Below are positions 1-8,339 of a stretch of DNA of 21,585 nucleotides, one piece after another. The position numbers were made by a program, and so were the translations under genes. Under the pieces are notes generated by a model. It saw only the letters and a list, made by a program, of their open reading frames with translations. It made no database searches and was not told the origin of the DNA. Position 1 is the first letter of the stretch. Each line of letters opens with the position of its first letter. This DNA is from Cryomorphaceae bacterium. Its GTDB lineage: Bacteria; Bacteroidota; Bacteroidia; Flavobacteriales; BACL11. Location: assembly GCA_014384505.1 (NCBI GenBank), contig JACNFT010000066.1:1-21585 (forward strand), in the 5' to 3' direction.

Positions 1-224
1 TAAACGAATGCACCCTTTATGTTACGCTTGAACCTTGTGTAATGTGTGGGGGAGCTGCTTATTGGACACAGCTAAAAAAGGTAGTTTATGGGGCAAAGGA
101 TGAAAAAAGAGGTTTTTCCTCTTTAACAGAAAATATACTACACCCAAAAACCGAAATTGAGAGTGGTTTACTACAAGAAGAATGCTCAAAATTATTGTCC
201 AATTTTTTTAAAAACAAAAGGTAA
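1..224 (+). CDS. tadA: tRNA-specific adenosine deaminase TadA, C-terminal part (5' end outside window)
   Basis: This is the 3' part of a zinc-dependent nucleoside deaminase. The frame is open from base 3 and reads TLEPCVMCGGA near its start, the PCxxC half of the deaminase zinc site; the HxE half with the catalytic Glu lies upstream of the window. The following AAYWTQ, VYGAKDEKRGFS and LHPKT segments and the Glu/Cys-rich C-terminal helix (EECSKLLSNFF) fit bacterial TadA, which converts A34 to inosine in tRNA-Arg(ACG), better than free cytidine or guanine deaminases. The stop is TAA at 222-224. A bacilliredoxin gene starts 31 nt later on the same strand. The call is from family knowledge; a related nucleoside deaminase cannot be fully excluded because the N-terminal half is missing. 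Confidence 0.85.
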   Translation, partial: NECTLYVTLEPCVMCGGAAYWTQLKKVVYGAKDEKRGFSSLTENILHPKTEIESGLLQEECSKLLSNFFKNKR

Positions 225-255
225 ATAAGCGTAGTTTTACCAAAAATTAATTGTT

Positions 256-672
256 ATGAATTATCCAGAAGAAATGTGCGCTCCAATGCGTGAAGATTTA
301 ACCTCAGTAGGTTTTGTTGAATTAAGAACTGCTGAAGCTGTATCGGATTTATTAGATAAAAAAGAAGGAACTGTTTTAGTAATGGTGAATTCAGTGTGCG
401 GTTGTGCAGCAGGTAATGCACGACCTGCTGTTAAAATGACAACACAATTCGATAAAAAAGTAGATACTTTTGCAACTGTTTTTGCAGGCCAAGACATTGG
501 TGCTGTTGCTAAAGCAAGAGAATATATGGCACCATTTCCTCCTTCATCACCAGCTATTGCTGTTTTTAAGGATGGGAAATTAGTACACTGTATTGAGCGT
601 CATCATATTGAAGGAAGGTCAGCTGAAATGATTGCTGATAATTTAAAAGATTGCTTTGATAACGTCTGCTAA
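256..672 (+). CDS. BrxA/BrxB (YphP/YqiW) family bacilliredoxin
   Basis: A 138-residue thioredoxin-fold protein of the YphP/YqiW (DUF1094) family. Family members reduce mixed disulfides between protein cysteines and low-molecular-weight thiols; in Firmicutes the thiol is bacillithiol, and some Bacteroidota also make it. The N-terminus MNYPEEMCAPMREDL and the segment GFVELRTAEAV are characteristic, and the redox motif Cys48-Gly49-Cys50 lies in VNSVCGCAAG, the CGC form that defines the family. There is no signal peptide or membrane segment, so it should be cytosolic. ATG at 256 is the natural start, since the family N-terminus begins there. Extra cysteines near the C-terminus (DCFDNVC) are not part of the known site. 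The ctaB reading frame begins within or just after the end of this gene, suggesting co-transcription. Confidence 0.93.
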   Translation: MNYPEEMCAPMREDLTSVGFVELRTAEAVSDLLDKKEGTVLVMVNSVCGCAAGNARPAVKMTTQFDKKVDTFATVFAGQDIGAVAKAREYMAPFPPSSPAIAVFKDGKLVHCIERHHIEGRSAEMIADNLKDCFDNVC

Positions 673-728
673 GTAGCAAAATTCTGATTTCAAATTTAAA
701 ATATTACGGACAACTTTTAAAATTTAAG

Positions 729-1580
729 TTGTCAATTACTGTTGTATTTTCGGCTACAATAGGCTATTTATTAGGAGTTGATACTTTTGAAATTACCACT
801 TTTAGCTTATTAGTTGTTGGTGGTTTCTTTGTTACGGGTGCTGCCAATGGTTTTAATCAGGTAATAGAGCGTGAGCATGATAAATTTATGGAACGGACTG
901 CTGTTCGTCCTCTTCCGTTAGGGAATTTATCAGTTACTCAAGCATTTATTTTCTCAATACTAATTGGTGCTTTAGGTATTTTTGCATTAAATCATATCAA
1001 TCCTCAAGGGAGTTTCTTTGGTTTGATGTCAAAATCAGGAGCTTTTGGTTTGCTTTCCATTGCCTTGTATGTCTTGGCGTACACACCACTTAAACGAATT
1101 TCACCTTTAGCAATTACTGTGGGTGCTGTCCCTGGTGCTATTCCGTTTTTGTTAGGTTTTGTTGCAGCAACTGATGATTTTGGTGTTGCTGCAGGTACAC
1201 TTTTTGCCATTCAGTTTTTTTGGCAATATCCACACTTTATTGCTATTGCTTGGGTACAAGATGCCGAGTATAAAAAGGCCGGTTTTAAAATGATGTTAGG
1301 TGGTGAAAAAGGAAAGTATCCAGCTTTTATTGGTGTAATTACTGCTATGCTTATGACCATTATTTCGGTTGTCCCATTCCTATGCGAAATCCCTTTATTA
1401 TCCCTTTCGGTTTATGGGGCAGTTACTGTGTTTTTGTTAGGCTCATGGTTCTCCTTTAAAGCAGTAAAACTTTACCAAAATTGTGATGATGAAACAGCTC
1501 GAACTCTAATGCTAAGTTCTTTTGCTTATTTGCCTTTAATGCAAATCGTTTATGTGTTAGATAAATTTTTAATTCAATAA
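729..1580 (+). CDS. ctaB: Protoheme IX farnesyltransferase (heme O synthase)
   Basis: An integral-membrane UbiA-superfamily prenyltransferase that transfers farnesyl to heme b to make heme O for heme-copper oxidases. Hydrophobic segments run through the whole chain. The prenyl-diphosphate/Mg site is visible as NQVIEREHDKFMERTAVRPL (NxxxD-like region plus RTxxRPL), followed by YTPLKR and the second loop WQYPHFIAIAW. The coordinates start at TTG 729, the only standard start codon available, and give 283 residues. However, the frame is open back to the stop at 660-662, and codons upstream of 729 encode ISNLKYYGQLLKFK, which resembles the N-terminus of flavobacterial CtaB. Translation therefore probably starts at a non-standard codon (ATT 681, CTG 684 or ATT 687), giving about 297-299 residues. 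The DUF420 gene starts 6 nt after the TAA. Confidence 0.92.
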   Translation: MSITVVFSATIGYLLGVDTFEITTFSLLVVGGFFVTGAANGFNQVIEREHDKFMERTAVRPLPLGNLSVTQAFIFSILIGALGIFALNHINPQGSFFGLMSKSGAFGLLSIALYVLAYTPLKRISPLAITVGAVPGAIPFLLGFVAATDDFGVAAGTLFAIQFFWQYPHFIAIAWVQDAEYKKAGFKMMLGGEKGKYPAFIGVITAMLMTIISVVPFLCEIPLLSLSVYGAVTVFLLGSWFSFKAVKLYQNCDDETARTLMLSSFAYLPLMQIVYVLDKFLIQ

Positions 1581-1586
1581 AAAAAT

Positions 1587-2120
1587 ATGAAAAAACAAGA
1601 TTCCTTTTTTGTTCCTTTAATTATTTCACTATCAATAATTGTACCTATTGTAGTTGCTTTATTAATGTTATTTCCTGATGTATTTCACATTGAATCTGAA
1701 AGTATTGATTTTAGTTCTTTACCTTTCTTTCATGCTATTTTGAATGGTTCAACATCAGTACTTCTTTTTACAGGATTTATTCTAATAAAAAACAAAAAGA
1801 CCAATTTGCATAAAATTTCAATGCTTTCAGCTTTTGTTTTATCATCTGTATTTTTGTTGTCGTATGTAACTTCAAAACTTACCAATGCACCAGTTCCTTT
1901 TGGTGGAGAGGGTTTGATCAGATATATCTACTTTTTCATTCTTATTTCCCATATTATTTTGTCTGTTCTTGTTTTGCCATTGGCACTTTTTTCAATTTAC
2001 AGAGGAATGACAGGGGAGATTGAAAAACACAAATCAATAGTAAAGTATACTTTTCCGGTATGGATGTATGTCGCTATTACAGGAGTACTAGTTTATATTT
2101 TAATGTCTCCATACTACTAG
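1587..2120 (+). CDS. DUF420 family membrane protein, probable cytochrome oxidase assembly factor
   Basis: A 177-residue protein with about five hydrophobic segments (roughly residues 8-30, 47-68, 77-97, 110-136 and 155-174). It fits the DUF420 family, found next to cytochrome c oxidase genes and related to CtaM, an assembly factor for aa3-type oxidase in Gram-positives. Visible family features are SLPFFHAILNG (His49), LHKISMLSAF (His75), ILISHIILS (His122), EKHKSIVKYTFPVWMYV (His148) and TGVLVY. The spaced histidines at membrane edges suggest metal or heme binding, which is inference. It begins 6 nt after ctaB and is the last gene before a strong terminator, so it is part of the same operon. 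No oxidase subunit or SCO gene lies beside it here. Confidence 0.88.
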   Translation: MKKQDSFFVPLIISLSIIVPIVVALLMLFPDVFHIESESIDFSSLPFFHAILNGSTSVLLFTGFILIKNKKTNLHKISMLSAFVLSSVFLLSYVTSKLTNAPVPFGGEGLIRYIYFFILISHIILSVLVLPLALFSIYRGMTGEIEKHKSIVKYTFPVWMYVAITGVLVYILMSPYY

Positions 2121-2145
2121 TAATTAATTATTTTTTTTAAAATTT

Positions 2146-2170
2146 AAGGAGGTATTCGCCTCCTTTTTTT
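2146..2170 (+). terminator. Rho-independent terminator after the DUF420 gene
   Basis: A perfect 7-bp stem AAGGAGG / CCTCCTT (2146-2152 with 2159-2165) closes a 6-nt loop TATTCG and is followed by an unbroken T run to 2170. It ends the bacilliredoxin-ctaB-DUF420 unit and lies upstream of the promoter for the large repeat protein. Confidence 0.9.
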
Positions 2171-2193
2171 GTGTTGTTTTTTTCAACATATTA

Positions 2194-2228
2194 TTTGCTT
2201 ATCTGTTATCATAAAATTTGTATCTTGC
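2194..2228 (+). promoter_or_regulatory. Candidate promoter for the SprB-like gene
   Basis: TTTG at 2194-2197 and TATCTTGC at 2221-2228 are separated by 23 nt, within the wide spacing reported for Bacteroidota promoters (TTG / TAnnTTTG). The -7 box is imperfect (one T short). It is placed between the terminator at 2146-2170 and the ATG at 2262, where a promoter is expected. Confidence 0.4.
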
Positions 2229-2261
2229 GAGCTTATAAATAAATTAATTATTTTAGATAAT

Positions 2262-5200
2262 ATGAAGAAGATATTACTTTTCACAAGCATTTTGTTTTTA
2301 ACTATTACAACTAGTTTATTTGCTCAAACGACGCCTAGTATCGCTAATGTATTTGTTTCAGATTCTATTGATTGTTACGACGGTTTAGCAGGTATTACTA
2401 TAGAAATAATTCAAACTACCCCTCCAACAGCCCCACTAGAAGTACTCGTAGGTTATTATCTTCCTTTCTCCTCAACATTCCTTTTTAAGAAGACTTCAGC
2501 TTCTATAGCTACAATCCCAACAATTGTAATCCCTAGCTTGGAGGCTGAAGACTATATTGTTAGATTAATTGATCCAGTTCTTTATTATGCAGCAAACCCT
2601 GGTGGCAGTGGTAGTAGTTTAGATGGTGTTTATCATGAATATCCAAGTGTAATTAGTTTAACTGAGCCAGCTCAATTAAAAGCTTCTACTTCAATTATTG
2701 CTAGTAATTTATGCGCAGGAGAATGTATTGCAGCTGAAGATTTATTAATTGAGGGAGGGACAGGACCGTATTCATTTATGGTTAATGGAGGTACTTCTCA
2801 AAATTTAGCTAGTGGCGTTTCAACTTATTCATTTGTTGATTTGTGCGAAGATAGTTATAATGTTATAGTAACTGATGCAAATGCATGCTCTACTTCACCA
2901 TCAACGACAACTTTTATAATCTCACCTATTGATCCAATTATTCCAGCAGGCTTAGTTACCTCTATCTATAGTGGGGTTAATGTTTCTTGTAATGGGTTTA
3001 CTAATGGTGAGATCACGGCTGCAGCTACTGGCTCTGCCGGTTCTCTCGAATATTCAATTGATTCAGCTCTAACCTTCCAATCATCAACTATATTTAGTAA
3101 TTTAGCAGCAGGAACATATACTGTAACTTATAAAGATGCAAATGGTTGTATTGAAACAGAACAGCTAACATTGATTGAACCTCCTGCGCTTTCTGGTACG
3201 GCTAGTGTTACGCAAGATGTAGATTGTTATAGTGCAAATACAGGTGAAATTACTTTTACAGTTGATCCAACACAACCAGGAATTCCTATCTATCAGTATT
3301 CAGATGATAATGGGTCAAGTTACCAGTCTAGTGCTATTTTCCCTAATTTATTAGGGGATATCAATTATGATATAATGGTTATGGATAATAATGCTTGTCA
3401 ATTTATTTCTACTGTTTATTTAGCTGAGCCAGCACAAATTATTTATGCAACAACTGTTTCTAACTATAATGGGTATCAGATAAGTTGTGCTGGAAATTCA
3501 GATGGAACTATTGAATTTACTAATACAATTGGAGGTTTAGCTCCATACGAATATTCAACTGATGGTGGCCTAACATTCGATCCGGCAATTATATATCCCA
3601 ATTTATCTTCAGGAACCTATAATATTGAAGTTAAGGATGCTAGCGGTTGTATTGTTTCGAGTACTGATACTTTAGATGCCCCTGGAATATTTAGTGTGCC
3701 ATATGTAGTTAGTAATGCTATAGATTGTCCTGGTAATTGTAATGGTGCAATTTCTATTAACCCTTCCAATGGTGTTGCCCAAGTAATATACACCTTGGAT
3801 AATGGTTCACAACAAACGACCCCTTATTTTTCTGGGATTTGTGGTGATATTACTAATGGTTCTTACACTTTAGATGCAATAGATGATAATGGATGTACGT
3901 CTTCTGAAATTGTTTCACTTGCTGAGCCAACAGACTTTGTATATACTACTGTATCAAATCTAGAGTATTGTGATCAGTCTAATGGTCAAGCATCAATTAC
4001 AGTAACTTCAGGGGGTACCGGAGGGTTGTCCTATCTTTGGAATAATGATCCTTTACTAAACTCTTCAGTTGCAAATAATCTAGTAGCAGGAACTTATACA
4101 GTTGTAGTTACTGACGGAAATTCTTGTCAGCTTTCAGAAACTGTTATTGTTTCGGCAGATATAGGTTTTACGATTTCGTTTACATCTGCATCTCCTTGCT
4201 TAGGAGATTCTAGTGGTGGAGCAACAGTTTCCGCAACAGGTATACCTGCTTATTCATATCAATGGAGTGATATCAATGGAGTAATTACAGGAGAAACATC
4301 TGCGACAATTAGTGGTATGCCAATAGGGACATATTCCGTAGAGGTAACTGACGCAACTTCTTGTGTTATAGCTGGAAGTGTTGATGTTATTTCTCAAGTT
4401 GACCCAATTATTATTGATTCAGTAGTAGTTACTAATAGTAGCTGTTTCGGTATTAATGATGCTCAAATTGAAATATTTGCAAGCGGAGGCGACCTGTCTT
4501 ATAATTATTCTAATACATATGGACCTACAACATTATTCCAAAATACTTCTGTTTTTGGATCTTTAGCTCCAAATACCTACATTCTTAAAGCTTTTGATGC
4601 TAATGGTTGTTTTGATGATACGATTGTTACTTTATCTTACCCCGGTTTATTAGAAATTGATAGCACTGTATTTACGCATATTAGTTGTTTTGGGCTTGAT
4701 GATGGAGCCGTACAAAATATCCAGTTTACTGGCGGTACGGGTCCTTTTGAATTTTCTATTGATGGTGGCATTCATCAACCATGGATGCTTTTCTCAGGTT
4801 TGGATCCTGGACAACATACAGTTGAAGTATTTGATATAAATAATTGTGCTACTTCAGATTTTATTACCGTAACTGAACCTACTTTATTTGAAGTTGGTAT
4901 TACAGTATCTGACTGGAATAATTATCAAATAATGTGTAATGGGGATAATTCGGGCTATGTGGATATTCAAGCATGGGGAGGTACAGCTCCTTATATAACT
5001 GATAGTACTTCTTTCTGGAATTCTATTAATATTGATAGTATCTCTGCAGGTATTGATACTTTTATAGTGCAAGATGCTAATGGCTGTGAATATCAAGAAA
5101 TAATAGTGTTTAACGAACCAAGCCCTATTCAACATAACTTTATTGCAACGCATGTTAGTTGTGTTGCATGGAATAATGGAGCTGTTACAGATTCCGTTTA

Positions 5201-7145
5201 TGGAGGTGTTGGCTCGTCAACTACCTATTCTTATTTATGGGATTCTGGGGAGACAACTTATTCTTTAGCTAATTTATCAGCTGGTACTTATACCATTACA
5301 GTAACTGATGAAAATGGTTGTGAGGATACAGAATCAGTTGTAATTAATGCTTCTAATGCTTTTAATGTAAATCAAGGAACTACAATAGATGTAGGTTGTT
5401 TTGATGATTGTGATGGAGAATTAAGTGTTACCACTTCAGGGGGAGTTCCTTTTTCTGGACTAACATCATATACTTATTTATGGAATGATTATCTTGGGCA
5501 AAATACAGATACAGCAGTAGGCTTATGTGTAGATAGTATTTCTTTATCTACAGCTTATTCTTGTATTGTTTCAGATGCTGTTGGCTGTACAGACACTGTT
5601 TATTTTACACTAATTCAGCCAGCAGAATTACAAGTTGATGTTTCAATAACAAGTCCAATTTCTTGTAATGGTTTATCAGACGGGAAGCTAAAAGCAAATG
5701 TTACAGGAGGAGAGCTTGCTTATACTTATACTTGGTCTAATGGAGGGGCTACTTCACTAATTTCTAATTTATCTTTAGGTATTTATAAAGTAATAGTTGA
5801 AGATGCAAATACGTGTAGAGATACATTTGAAATTTATTTAAACGAACCTACTTTGGTGGAAATATCAATACAGGAGTTTGATATTTCTTGTTTCGGTGAT
5901 AATGATGGTTATATTGAGGTGTTAGGAACTGGAGGGACTTCTTTTGAAGCAACTTATTCTTATACTCTTTATTCTGGAGCAGCAATAGTTGATCAAGTCG
6001 TAGATTATGAGTCGGGATCCATATCACAAACGCCTTTTATATTTTCTAATTTATCTCCTGGTAATTATTATGTTATTGCTAAAGATAGAAATGGCTGTGA
6101 TGTAACATCATTATCTGTTGAAATAACAGAACCTTTTGAACCACTTACAATTATGGTTGATTCAGTTGATGAAACTTGCCAATTAAATGATGGTATTATT
6201 AGAATATTCCCTGAAGGAGGAAGCCAATCTTTTAATTTTGAAATAGATGGAAATCCAACATTAAATAATAGCAACATTATTGGAGGGAATGCACCTGGAT
6301 GGTATGCTATTACGGTTATTGATACAAGAGGATGTGAAATTAATGATGCTATATTTATTAAAGATTATCAAAAAGTATTTATGCCGGACACTTTAAGTTC
6401 AATTGATACCACAATTTGTTTAGGTCAATCAATTACTATTGATGTTGATGAAAGTCCTTACCTAACATATGCCTGGAATGATGGTGTGGAAAGTGGAGAC
6501 AGGACTATTGAACTAGAAGGTACTTTGCCTTTTGTAGAGACAGCTACTGTATACTATACTCTAACAATTACTGATGCTAACAACTGTGAGCAAGAAAATA
6601 TTGTTGTAGTTAATTTCACTTCAATCAACCCAATGATAGGATCAAATCCTGGAGTTGAATATGGTGATTACCCTATTGTTTTATCAGGAGATAATCTTGA
6701 CTTATTTTCTGAGAATAATAATGGTATAGAATATACATGGCAGTGGAGTAATGATGTTATTACAAATGCTAGTGGAGCAATTACTATTCAGCAAGTTTCA
6801 GAAACAGATTGGTATTATTTAAAGGTTAAGGATGCTGATGGATGTTTAGGATATGATTCTATTTATGTTGTTGTTGGAGTATTACCTTATGAAGCAATTA
6901 CACCTAATAATGATGGTTTTAATGACACATGGACACCATTAGACATAGAGTCTTATCAAAATGCTTTAGTTCAGGTATTTAACAGGTGGGGCGGTTTAGT
7001 TTATGAATCAAGTGGAGGAAATAATTACCAGGCTTGGGACGGGACTAATAATGGAAAGGAACTAGCAGTTGGCACTTACTACTATATAATAGATCTAAAT
7101 ACAGGAGATGAGCCGCAAACAGGTCCCGTTACAATTATTAGATAA
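2262..7145 (+). CDS. SprB-like repeat surface protein with type B T9SS sorting domain
   Basis: A 1627-residue secreted protein. ATG 2262 is chosen because it opens a clean signal peptide (MKKILLFTSILFLTI...LFAQ); the frame is open further upstream, but that stretch overlaps the terminator. After the signal peptide come 17 cysteine-led SprB-type repeats of mostly 75-96 residues, with the pattern C-x-G-x3-G-x-I, a GG/Y-S-x-DGG strand, NLxxGTY, VxDxNGC and a closing L/EP. Residues about 1541-1627 form a CHU_C / gliding-motility-associated C-terminal domain (AITPNNDGFND, VFNRWGGLVY, WDGTNNG, GTYYYIIDL), the type B sorting signal read by T9SS. Such proteins are surface adhesins; in Flavobacterium SprB serves gliding. 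A PorP/SprF partner follows by 1 nt. Whether this organism glides cannot be told from the window. Confidence 0.93.
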   Translation: MKKILLFTSILFLTITTSLFAQTTPSIANVFVSDSIDCYDGLAGITIEIIQTTPPTAPLEVLVGYYLPFSSTFLFKKTSASIATIPTIVIPSLEAEDYIVRLIDPVLYYAANPGGSGSSLDGVYHEYPSVISLTEPAQLKASTSIIASNLCAGECIAAEDLLIEGGTGPYSFMVNGGTSQNLASGVSTYSFVDLCEDSYNVIVTDANACSTSPSTTTFIISPIDPIIPAGLVTSIYSGVNVSCNGFTNGEITAAATGSAGSLEYSIDSALTFQSSTIFSNLAAGTYTVTYKDANGCIETEQLTLIEPPALSGTASVTQDVDCYSANTGEITFTVDPTQPGIPIYQYSDDNGSSYQSSAIFPNLLGDINYDIMVMDNNACQFISTVYLAEPAQIIYATTVSNYNGYQISCAGNSDGTIEFTNTIGGLAPYEYSTDGGLTFDPAIIYPNLSSGTYNIEVKDASGCIVSSTDTLDAPGIFSVPYVVSNAIDCPGNCNGAISINPSNGVAQVIYTLDNGSQQTTPYFSGICGDITNGSYTLDAIDDNGCTSSEIVSLAEPTDFVYTTVSNLEYCDQSNGQASITVTSGGTGGLSYLWNNDPLLNSSVANNLVAGTYTVVVTDGNSCQLSETVIVSADIGFTISFTSASPCLGDSSGGATVSATGIPAYSYQWSDINGVITGETSATISGMPIGTYSVEVTDATSCVIAGSVDVISQVDPIIIDSVVVTNSSCFGINDAQIEIFASGGDLSYNYSNTYGPTTLFQNTSVFGSLAPNTYILKAFDANGCFDDTIVTLSYPGLLEIDSTVFTHISCFGLDDGAVQNIQFTGGTGPFEFSIDGGIHQPWMLFSGLDPGQHTVEVFDINNCATSDFITVTEPTLFEVGITVSDWNNYQIMCNGDNSGYVDIQAWGGTAPYITDSTSFWNSINIDSISAGIDTFIVQDANGCEYQEIIVFNEPSPIQHNFIATHVSCVAWNNGAVTDSVYGGVGSSTTYSYLWDSGETTYSLANLSAGTYTITVTDENGCEDTESVVINASNAFNVNQGTTIDVGCFDDCDGELSVTTSGGVPFSGLTSYTYLWNDYLGQNTDTAVGLCVDSISLSTAYSCIVSDAVGCTDTVYFTLIQPAELQVDVSITSPISCNGLSDGKLKANVTGGELAYTYTWSNGGATSLISNLSLGIYKVIVEDANTCRDTFEIYLNEPTLVEISIQEFDISCFGDNDGYIEVLGTGGTSFEATYSYTLYSGAAIVDQVVDYESGSISQTPFIFSNLSPGNYYVIAKDRNGCDVTSLSVEITEPFEPLTIMVDSVDETCQLNDGIIRIFPEGGSQSFNFEIDGNPTLNNSNIIGGNAPGWYAITVIDTRGCEINDAIFIKDYQKVFMPDTLSSIDTTICLGQSITIDVDESPYLTYAWNDGVESGDRTIELEGTLPFVETATVYYTLTITDANNCEQENIVVVNFTSINPMIGSNPGVEYGDYPIVLSGDNLDLFSENNNGIEYTWQWSNDVITNASGAITIQQVSETDWYYLKVKDADGCLGYDSIYVVVGVLPYEAITPNNDGFNDTWTPLDIESYQNALVQVFNRWGGLVYESSGGNNYQAWDGTNNGKELAVGTYYYIIDLNTGDEPQTGPVTIIR
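2364..6620 (+). repeat. 17 protein-level SprB-type tandem repeats
   Basis: The leading cysteine codon of each unit lies at 2373, 2712, 2988, 3225, 3486, 3726, 3969, 4197, 4443, 4686, 4935, 5160, 5397, 5664, 5889, 6177 and 6417, so most units span 225-288 nt (75-96 residues). The first unit is longer (339 nt) and the last is the most divergent. The repeat is clear in protein but poorly conserved in DNA, so the units are old rather than freshly duplicated. Confidence 0.9.
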
Positions 7146-7146
7146 T

Positions 7147-8076
7147 ATGAAAATGAAAAAAATGAAAAAAATATCAATCTTATTTTTCGCAATTTGTTTT
7201 GGAGGTTTTTTAAAAGCGCAACAACTCCCTCAAATTACTCAATATATGAATAATAATTATGCTATAAACCCTGCTGTTGCTGGGATGTATGATTATTATC
7301 AAGTGAATACTACTATCCGTAATCAGTGGGTAGGGATGAATGAAGGTCCTAGAACTAATGTAATTAGTATTTATGGAAGGCATAGTAATAATGTAGGTTT
7401 AGGCGGTACTGTTTATAGTGATGTTACAGGCCCTACAAGTAGGACTGGAGGATCAGCTTCTTATACTTATGCTTTTCCTTTAACAGCTAAAATGAAACTT
7501 TCATTAGCATTGCAAGGTGGATTTACACAGTTTAAGATTGTTAAGAACAACATTTCTGTGCAGGATCAAATTGACCCTTTAATGCTTGGGGGTGATGTAG
7601 TAAGAACTTTACCTGACGCAACTTTTGGTTTAAATTTGAGTGGAGATAAATGGTATATAGGTGCAGCCATTCCTCAATTATTAAGTTCAGAGCTTAGATT
7701 AATGGATGATGATTTTGCAAGGATATATGACACTACAAGTCAAAATGGAAAATTGGCAAGCCATATTTATGTATTAGGTTCATATACTTATGATATTAAT
7801 TCAGCAATTTCTATTGAACCAAGCTTTTTCTTAAGGGCTGTAGCTGGTGCTAAAACTCAAATTGATTTTGGTGTAAAATCAGAATACAAGGAATTATTTT
7901 GGTTGGGGATGAATTATAATATGAATAATGATATGTCTTCAATTGCAGCATTGTTAGGATACAATATTAATGATAGATTTAATATTGGTTATTCTTATGG
8001 AATGCCCTCTTCAGCTACTAGCAATTATTATACTGGTTCCCATGAATTCATGTTAGGCGTTAGACTCCCTCATTAG
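7147..8076 (+). CDS. PorP/SprF family type IX secretion membrane protein
   Basis: About 310 residues; an outer-membrane beta-barrel protein of the PorP/SprF family, members of which help T9SS deliver or anchor SprB-like proteins with type B tails. The mature N-terminus QQLPQITQYMNNNYAINPAVAGM, followed by RNQWVGM and a GRHSNNVGLGG strand, is the family signature, and the chain ends with HEFMLGVRLPH, a typical last strand. Three in-frame ATGs (7147, 7153, 7162) precede the signal peptide (ISILFFAICFGGFLKAQ). 7147 is used, but 7162 gives the most typical signal peptide. A further in-frame ATG at 7108 lies inside the upstream gene and would hide the signal peptide. The 1-nt gap to the SprB-like gene indicates co-expression of a secreted substrate with its partner. 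Confidence 0.92.
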   Translation: MKMKKMKKISILFFAICFGGFLKAQQLPQITQYMNNNYAINPAVAGMYDYYQVNTTIRNQWVGMNEGPRTNVISIYGRHSNNVGLGGTVYSDVTGPTSRTGGSASYTYAFPLTAKMKLSLALQGGFTQFKIVKNNISVQDQIDPLMLGGDVVRTLPDATFGLNLSGDKWYIGAAIPQLLSSELRLMDDDFARIYDTTSQNGKLASHIYVLGSYTYDINSAISIEPSFFLRAVAGAKTQIDFGVKSEYKELFWLGMNYNMNNDMSSIAALLGYNINDRFNIGYSYGMPSSATSNYYTGSHEFMLGVRLPH

Positions 8077-8097
8077 GAATTATAAAAATATAAAGAG

Positions 8098-8124
8098 AAA
8101 GCCCTCACTGAAGTGAGGGCTTTT
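8098..8124 (+). terminator. Rho-independent terminator after porP/sprF
   Basis: AAAGCCCTCAC (8098-8108) pairs perfectly with GTGAGGGCTTT (8113-8123) around a TGAA loop, giving an 11-bp stem with an 8-bp GC-rich core and ending in TTTT. It closes the SprB-like/PorP operon. Confidence 0.92.
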
Positions 8125-8213
8125 ATGTTGTACAATATTATGAAAGAATAGCACAACCCAAAACAAGTATTACGACAGAACAAACTTAAAAACGTTTAAC
8201 TACATTTTAACTA

Positions 8214-8243
8214 TTTGGAAAATAAGATGTTAACATATTTTTG
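8214..8243 (+). promoter_or_regulatory. Candidate upstream promoter (P1) of the glycosyltransferase
   Basis: TTTG at 8214-8217 and TATTTTTG at 8236-8243, separated by 18 nt, match the Bacteroidota -33/-7 consensus. Transcription would start near 8250 and leave a leader of about 90 nt. The remainder of the 263-nt gap between 8077 and 8339 holds the terminator at 8098, the second promoter at 8287 and no recognisable gene. Confidence 0.5.
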
Positions 8244-8286
8244 TTTATTTCATTTAGATGTTCTGTAAGAATGTAAATGTAAAAGA

Positions 8287-8320
8287 TTGGCCTTTAAATA
8301 GACTTCTATTTATATATTTG
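8287..8320 (+). promoter_or_regulatory. Candidate downstream promoter (P2) of the glycosyltransferase with dyad in spacer
   Basis: TTG at 8287-8289 and a perfect TATATTTG at 8313-8320 (23-nt spacing) lie just before the ATG at 8340. The spacer contains the inverted repeat TAAATAGA-CT-TCTATTTA (8295-8312), which ends exactly where the -7 box begins and could be an operator. Confidence 0.55.
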
Positions 8321-8339
8321 CGACTCATAAATAAAAAAA

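Noticed and set aside
2169..2261. Upstream extension of the SprB-like reading frame to 2169
   Set aside because: It would begin inside the T run of the terminator and place 31 residues before a textbook signal peptide; ATG 2262 is far more likely.
2364..6620. Regular ~240-nt periodicity that might suggest a DNA repeat array or recombination-active cassette
   Set aside because: The period is in the protein (Cys, GTY, NGC, EP positions); the DNA of the units is strongly diverged and unit lengths vary from 225 to 339 nt.
7108..7146. ATG 7108 as start of the PorP/SprF gene
   Set aside because: It lies within the upstream gene and would bury the signal peptide; ATG 7147-7162 precede it directly.
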